A DNA stretch of 64,000 bases from Clitopilus passeckerianus (Eukaryota > Basidiomycota > Agaricomycetes > Agaricales > Entolomataceae): assembly GCA_944990035.1 (NCBI GenBank), contig CALYLX010000126.1, positions 620,001 through 684,000 of the forward strand, given 5' to 3'. Shown in pieces: positions 59,640-64,000 of the stretch. A program made the position numbers and the translations under genes. Positions within the stretch are counted from its first letter, which is position 1; each line of letters opens with the position of its first letter. A model generated the notes under the pieces. It searched no databases and was not told the origin of the DNA. It saw only the letters and a program-made list of their open reading frames with translations.

Positions 59640-60330
59640 TGTCCGAAGACGAGAGTGCAGAAGGGGGGGGTGTGCACTGGACTGGGTGAGAGACGTAAGA
59701 AAGTTTCGCCTGAGCTGGCTGACAAGTCGACCCTGAGTTGCCGCTAGCCGGAGATAAGCGCACAACCGAAACGAGTCTATGTGCAGTGTGCTGGCAGTCG
59801 TTCACTGGCGTGAGGCCTTGAGGGAAGGGAAGGTCAAAGAACGACACGAACGTGGGTCGAGTCAGGCCTTGCCCACATGTAATAACCCTGGAACCGTAGC
59901 TCAGCCTATCCGTATCTTCTTCTCAATTCATTCCCCGGGGGGGAAGCCTGGCAGTGATTCGCGCTGAGTACGAAATCATAAATGGACAAATCGTAAGACA
60001 TTTTGTGCCACCGCCGTCAGTTTGAGCGTCTATTTGGTATTGAATTACTACAATTGGGTGGCTTCGTTTACGTGTTTAGCCTTATCGTCGGGACTCTTCA
60101 GCTGACACGCACGATATATGGAATGGTGTAATGTATAATCGGAGGTGCGTCAGCACTGTCAGGATCGGGACAGGAGACGCGTGCGACGCGTGAGAGCACC
60201 CTCGCAGACATGCCGAGTTCGTTTGTCAGGGCGGGTGTGTCATTCAGGCGGGGTACTGAATGATGATTCAGATAGCTCCATAGCAAAAGACAAAGCGTGT
60301 ACAGCGCAAAGGTATAGAACACACATACGA
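59640..60330. other. Intergenic between the TLC gene and the RdRP gene
   Basis: About 690 bp. A run of eight G lies near 59937-59943. It holds the TLC gene promoter and the RdRP 3' flank. No gene recognised; short frames on both strands only. Confidence 0.4.
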
Positions 60331-63300
60331 CTAATATTCATCCATACCATCATCATCAACCTCCACGAGCGTATCACTCTCAGACCCATCAGACAATTCA
60401 GTATACACCCCTCCCAGCTTCTCCAAGCAATCGAACACCAGCCCCAACGCAATCAGCCCAAAACTGTTCGCACCAAACGTATTCCCCAGCTCATGGCTAA
60501 ATGCCCACGCAGTCCACGCCTTCTGTAATCCATCCAACAGCTGGTCCTTTTGAGCTTCTTTCAAATCCTCCAAAAATCCTCGCTGGACCTCTTTCACGAG
60601 CGAACCCGCGTGGAGGCGCATCCTGTACATTCGATCCTTCCTGTACCGCTTCTGCGAACATTTCGCGAGAATCGTCCCAGCTACGATCTCGGCCTCGAGA
60701 AGGCGAACACCAGGCGCGTTCGTGATAGTGTGCGTGGCGCAGATGTATCGTAGTTCGTCGACGTATCGAGTGAACATAGTTGTGAGTTCGGGAGTGCCTC
60801 CATGAGGAGGGACGTATCCGTCGAGATGTTGATTGACAGCGCCCATGAGGCGTTCTGAGATGGGGTCAGAGAGAGGATTGAGTCGGTAGGCCGGGTCAAG
60901 CTCCGCGAGCTCTGCGTCGTCGAGCTTGATCTGTCGGAACATGACTCCCAGAGCCCGAGAAGATTCGTAGTAATCGGTCTTGCGGGGTGAGACCACCTCG
61001 GCAGCGTGCCAATCTGGTTTGCATCGAATGAGCGTCCTTGGAAGGTTGCCATTGTCAATGTCGACTGGCACTCCTTGTTTCGGGTAATCGACAGCCTACG
61101 GACAGTTATATATGTCAGCAATAATTCAGCTACGATGGAGCAAATTGACCTGGGAGCAAAGCTTCGCTAGATGGTAGCAGTCCGCGTCACGTATTCCCTC
61201 CTGAAAGAACGTTAGCGAATCTTAACATTGCGCTCGACTATGTGTTACCTGGGATTGATCAGCGATGACAAGAAGTCGGTCGGATAATAGGCCCTGGAAA
61301 GTTGTCAGACATGCGAGTGGTATCAATTTGACGCACTCACAAGCACGTCCGAATTAATATATTCGACTACAAAGTCGCAGATATCATCGACGGTGCAGTC
61401 ATGATCCAGCGGGTCTGGTTTCTCGGATGGGTACTCGGCCGGAGGATCGATGATGGATGGCAATAACGGCTCATAACATATCACAGCGAAGAGATCACTG
61501 GCAAAGAATTATGAGGTTTCTAGAGGAACAGAGTGTGCAGGTACTGACCCATCTACATCTCCGCCACCCAAGCACGAGGCCAATGAACGCGTTCCTACAA
61601 TTTGGAATCAGAGACAGCAGCGTCGAGTTAGTAGGGATAAACCAACCCTTTGAAGGAAGAACGACACAATTCTTCAGGTTTCTAAAGAAACAGAGTTTGT
61701 CACCGGGTGGTGGCCCTATGGCACGAACTCGCTGGACTAAATTAAAACAGAATTAGTCACCACGGGTAATAACAGAAGGTTGGTGTAGCCTCACCATCAC
61801 CAGGATGAGTAACGGGACTTCGAGATATAGAACAAGAACCCTCGAGCCATACGGGAGGCTCATTCAACGACTTCTGGACACAGGCTGAGGAGATTATGAA
61901 TGGAATGGACACCGGGGCAATGTTATTCAGAACTAACCGTAAATGTATCCCGGAGGAAGGCTGTAAACATTCTTCATCCCTGCTGCCTCATATGCAGGTC
62001 CTTCATCTGCAATCCCAACCAGCAAATGACTTTCTGGAATATCAATGCGCGCATTGTGCTTGATATCACGAAGAGCGCTCAGCATCGCTACTTGGCGAAC
62101 TTGACGAATGAATGGGGTATCGTATCCGCGCCCTCGGGAAGAAGTGTTCAACTCCAGGTCTAACTCTTCAAGCCGTCGTAAAGTATGGGTTAATCGGTAT
62201 GGCCTTCCGAGACCGTACTTATCCAATTCCTCACGGAATTCAGCACTAGTATCGTCAATAGTTCTTGCATCTGCAATTGTCCTTTCCTGCAGCTCCAGGA
62301 AGGCTTCCGTTCTCACCCCGAGATCTGCGAGCACCATGACCAATGGGCTAGATCCAAATCGGTTAACAAACGTCACGATGAAGGGAAGAGCATGGATCCC
62401 ACCGATTCAAGTAGCAAGTATTTGGCGTTGCAAAATACTGCGCAATCTCGATCTCGGCTTCTGGTGCTTCAACCGTGAACTTTTCCATTGATGGTCGTAA
62501 TCGCATGCAAATGCCATCTGGGTGGTCGTCTAGCTGTTCATCGACGGCGACCACGCCTTTGAAGCCTAAGAAACGAATCTGATACTACAAAGGAGATTGA
62601 GTAATCAGAAGAGGATTATCCATGTTCCAGAACTCACTGCGGAAGGCTGGACTGCGAGACTGAAATCGCCTCGGCGAGCTTCGCAAAGCGTGCTCCAGAT
62701 TCGAGTGCCGAGAGCTTTTGAGATAGTCCCTACGCCGTCCGTGAAAAGGTAGGGTTCCTCTCCAAGGTCGGGAACTCGTTCCCACTGATCCCTTCGTATC
62801 GTCACCGAGGGATCCGTAGCAGTGAATGCTTGAGACAATCTCGCCGCATACTTGGAGGGCCATCTGAGAAGCTCAGGGCCGAACTGCCCCAACCCACCTC
62901 TGATTGTCTCTGGAGTCACCAAACCCATCGTTGGGTGTTTAAAGGCATTCATGAACCATACCGAGTGCTCTCGGAGGGCAGACATCGAATAGGCTAGGAA
63001 CTGGAAAAAACGACCGCCCAGTTCAAAGCCTTGCTTGAGGATACCGCCGACGCGTTCGTCGAGATAAGTTGAACCATCAACCTCCTTATCCCATCGATAT
63101 TGAAGCCTATCTTCGTCTCTGAAGTCGACACGAAGGAAATAGTCTTCAAAACCGATGAACTGGCGGATAACACGGTTTGATTGGACTGCGTACGGGCCTT
63201 CCAGAATCATTCGGGTGGGAGTAAATGTGACATGGCAACACCGGAATTCGCCTGGTGAAGAAGTATAGTCCCTGAAGTCAAATTTTCCCTGTATACGATG

Positions 63301-64000
63301 GAAGCATTGCGAAGGTGATTCGCGCGGGGATCGCACTCGAAGGGCTTCACCGTAAATGCGGAGCAATTCCCCGGCGTAGCGATGGCCGTGGTCCTTGTTT
63401 ACCAGCCTGATCATCGGTAACAAGGTCTCGACATCTTCTGTATGAAGAAGCCCATTCCGTAAAAGTGATTCGCATTGAAATACGATAGACCAGGGGAGCT
63501 TCTTGAATTCCCGGGTGAGGCGCCAAACCCGTTTGGGGTCGAAAAATCCAAGACCATCCGATTCAACGTTGTTCGGCCCATGACAGTGAATGAGCATATT
63601 ACTAGCAAGGCCAGCAGTGATGCACATATTGCTGAACTTCTTGATGGTATCTGAATGAGGATCGTTGTAGAGAACAATCCGAAGATGATGTGCATATGGC
63701 GCGATGGCCCCATGTCCTGGATGTAAAGCTCCAACCCTATGGCGAAACTTGCGGAAATCAACATCGTTGTCTCCTGTCAGGGTCCGATGAAACTGTATCT
63801 TCTCGAAGACGGGAGGAGTGAGAGTATCAAAGCATATGTCTGTTCAGAAGTTAGAGAACTAGTTTTGTTTTCGGGCCTAGTTTCTACTCACAGGGACTAG
63901 GGTTGTACCCCAGAGCCAATTTCTGAATGCTTGAAAAGCTGATAGCGATGCTCAAACCGTGTTCTTCTGTCATAGAGTTTCCCAACTAGAACTAAGGGAT
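60331..64000 (-). CDS. RNA-dependent RNA polymerase of the RNAi pathway (N-terminus outside window)
   Basis: Cellular RdRP that makes double-stranded RNA for quelling or meiotic silencing (QDE-1/SAD-1/Rdp1 group). The right edge cuts off the N-terminus. Order on the - strand: LGYNPSPYICFDTLTPPVFE (about 63.85 kb), FEKIQFHRTLTGD, PGHGAIAPYAHHLRIVLYND, QFIGFEDYFLRVDFRDEDR, YLFTDGVGTIS (about 62.75 kb), VVAVDEQLDDHPDGICMRLR, SPVTHPGD, GDKLCFFRNLKNCVVLPSKG, and the catalytic GGGDVDGDLFAV at about 61.55 kb. An intron interrupts the Gly codon of DVDGD. The C-terminal domain ends at 60331 with an acidic tail (EVDDDGMDEY). All catalytic Asp residues are present, so it is probably active. Confidence 0.92.

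Noticed and set aside
63411..63764. 117-codon hydrophobic - strand frame
   Set aside because: Out of frame with the RdRP, whose conserved motifs occupy another frame over the same bases.

Overview
This is nuclear DNA of a filamentous basidiomycete, most likely an agaricomycete. The protein genes are cut by many introns of about 45-65 nt with GT-AG ends, on both strands. The gene set (con-6 proteins, WOPR regulator, ECL1-type zinc protein, RNAi-type RNA-dependent RNA polymerase, monopolin Csm1/Pcs1) is fungal. A seven-pass membrane protein family and a DDE transposase relic are of types common in mushroom-forming fungi. I found no rRNA, tRNA or CRISPR array.

Layout. 0-11.4 kb is compact and on the + strand: the tail of a Met/Gly-rich protein cut by the window edge, a seven-TM protein, a secretable-family adenosine deaminase (ADGF/ADA2 type), a triple-KH RNA-binding protein, ribosome biogenesis factor BRX1 and an arrestin-fold protein. 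11.6-21.7 kb holds four con-6 genes on the - strand, all with a 10-nt first coding exon, a TATA box about 80-95 bp upstream of the ATG and a TGACGT (CRE-like) motif. The array is interrupted at 14.7-18.1 kb by a chimeric insert: two out-of-order pieces of an ECL1-type gene flanking a DDE transposase relic and a truncated copy of FYV10/GID9. The likely source of the ECL1 pieces lies inverted at 45.3-47.5 kb. 22.1-38.6 kb is again compact: CSM1/PCS1, L-asparaginase with ankyrin tail, tryptophan synthase (TRP5), eIF2B-beta (GCD7), GUF1, CWF18, a Gti1/Pac2 WOPR protein and elongin A. 38.6-40.8, 43.6-45.3 and 47.5-53.0 kb are gene-poor. GID7/WDR26 lies at 40.8-43.6 kb. 53.0-64 kb holds VPS54 divergent from a metaxin, a TLC-domain membrane protein, and an RNA-dependent RNA polymerase that runs off the right edge.

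How the genes relate. Most are unrelated housekeeping neighbours. L-asparaginase and TRP5 share a 188-bp divergent promoter with TGACTC/TGACTCA sites, fitting general amino acid control. The con-6 array looks co-regulated. A GID7 gene and a FYV10/GID9 relic, two subunits of one ubiquitin ligase, sit 24 kb apart, probably by chance.

Data quality. TRP5 (twice), the KH protein, the ECL1 gene and perhaps VPS54 carry small frame breaks in otherwise well conserved genes. For the KH and ECL1 genes, adding one base makes the spliced length divisible by three. Either the assembly has residual indels or these genes are damaged; reads or transcripts would decide.
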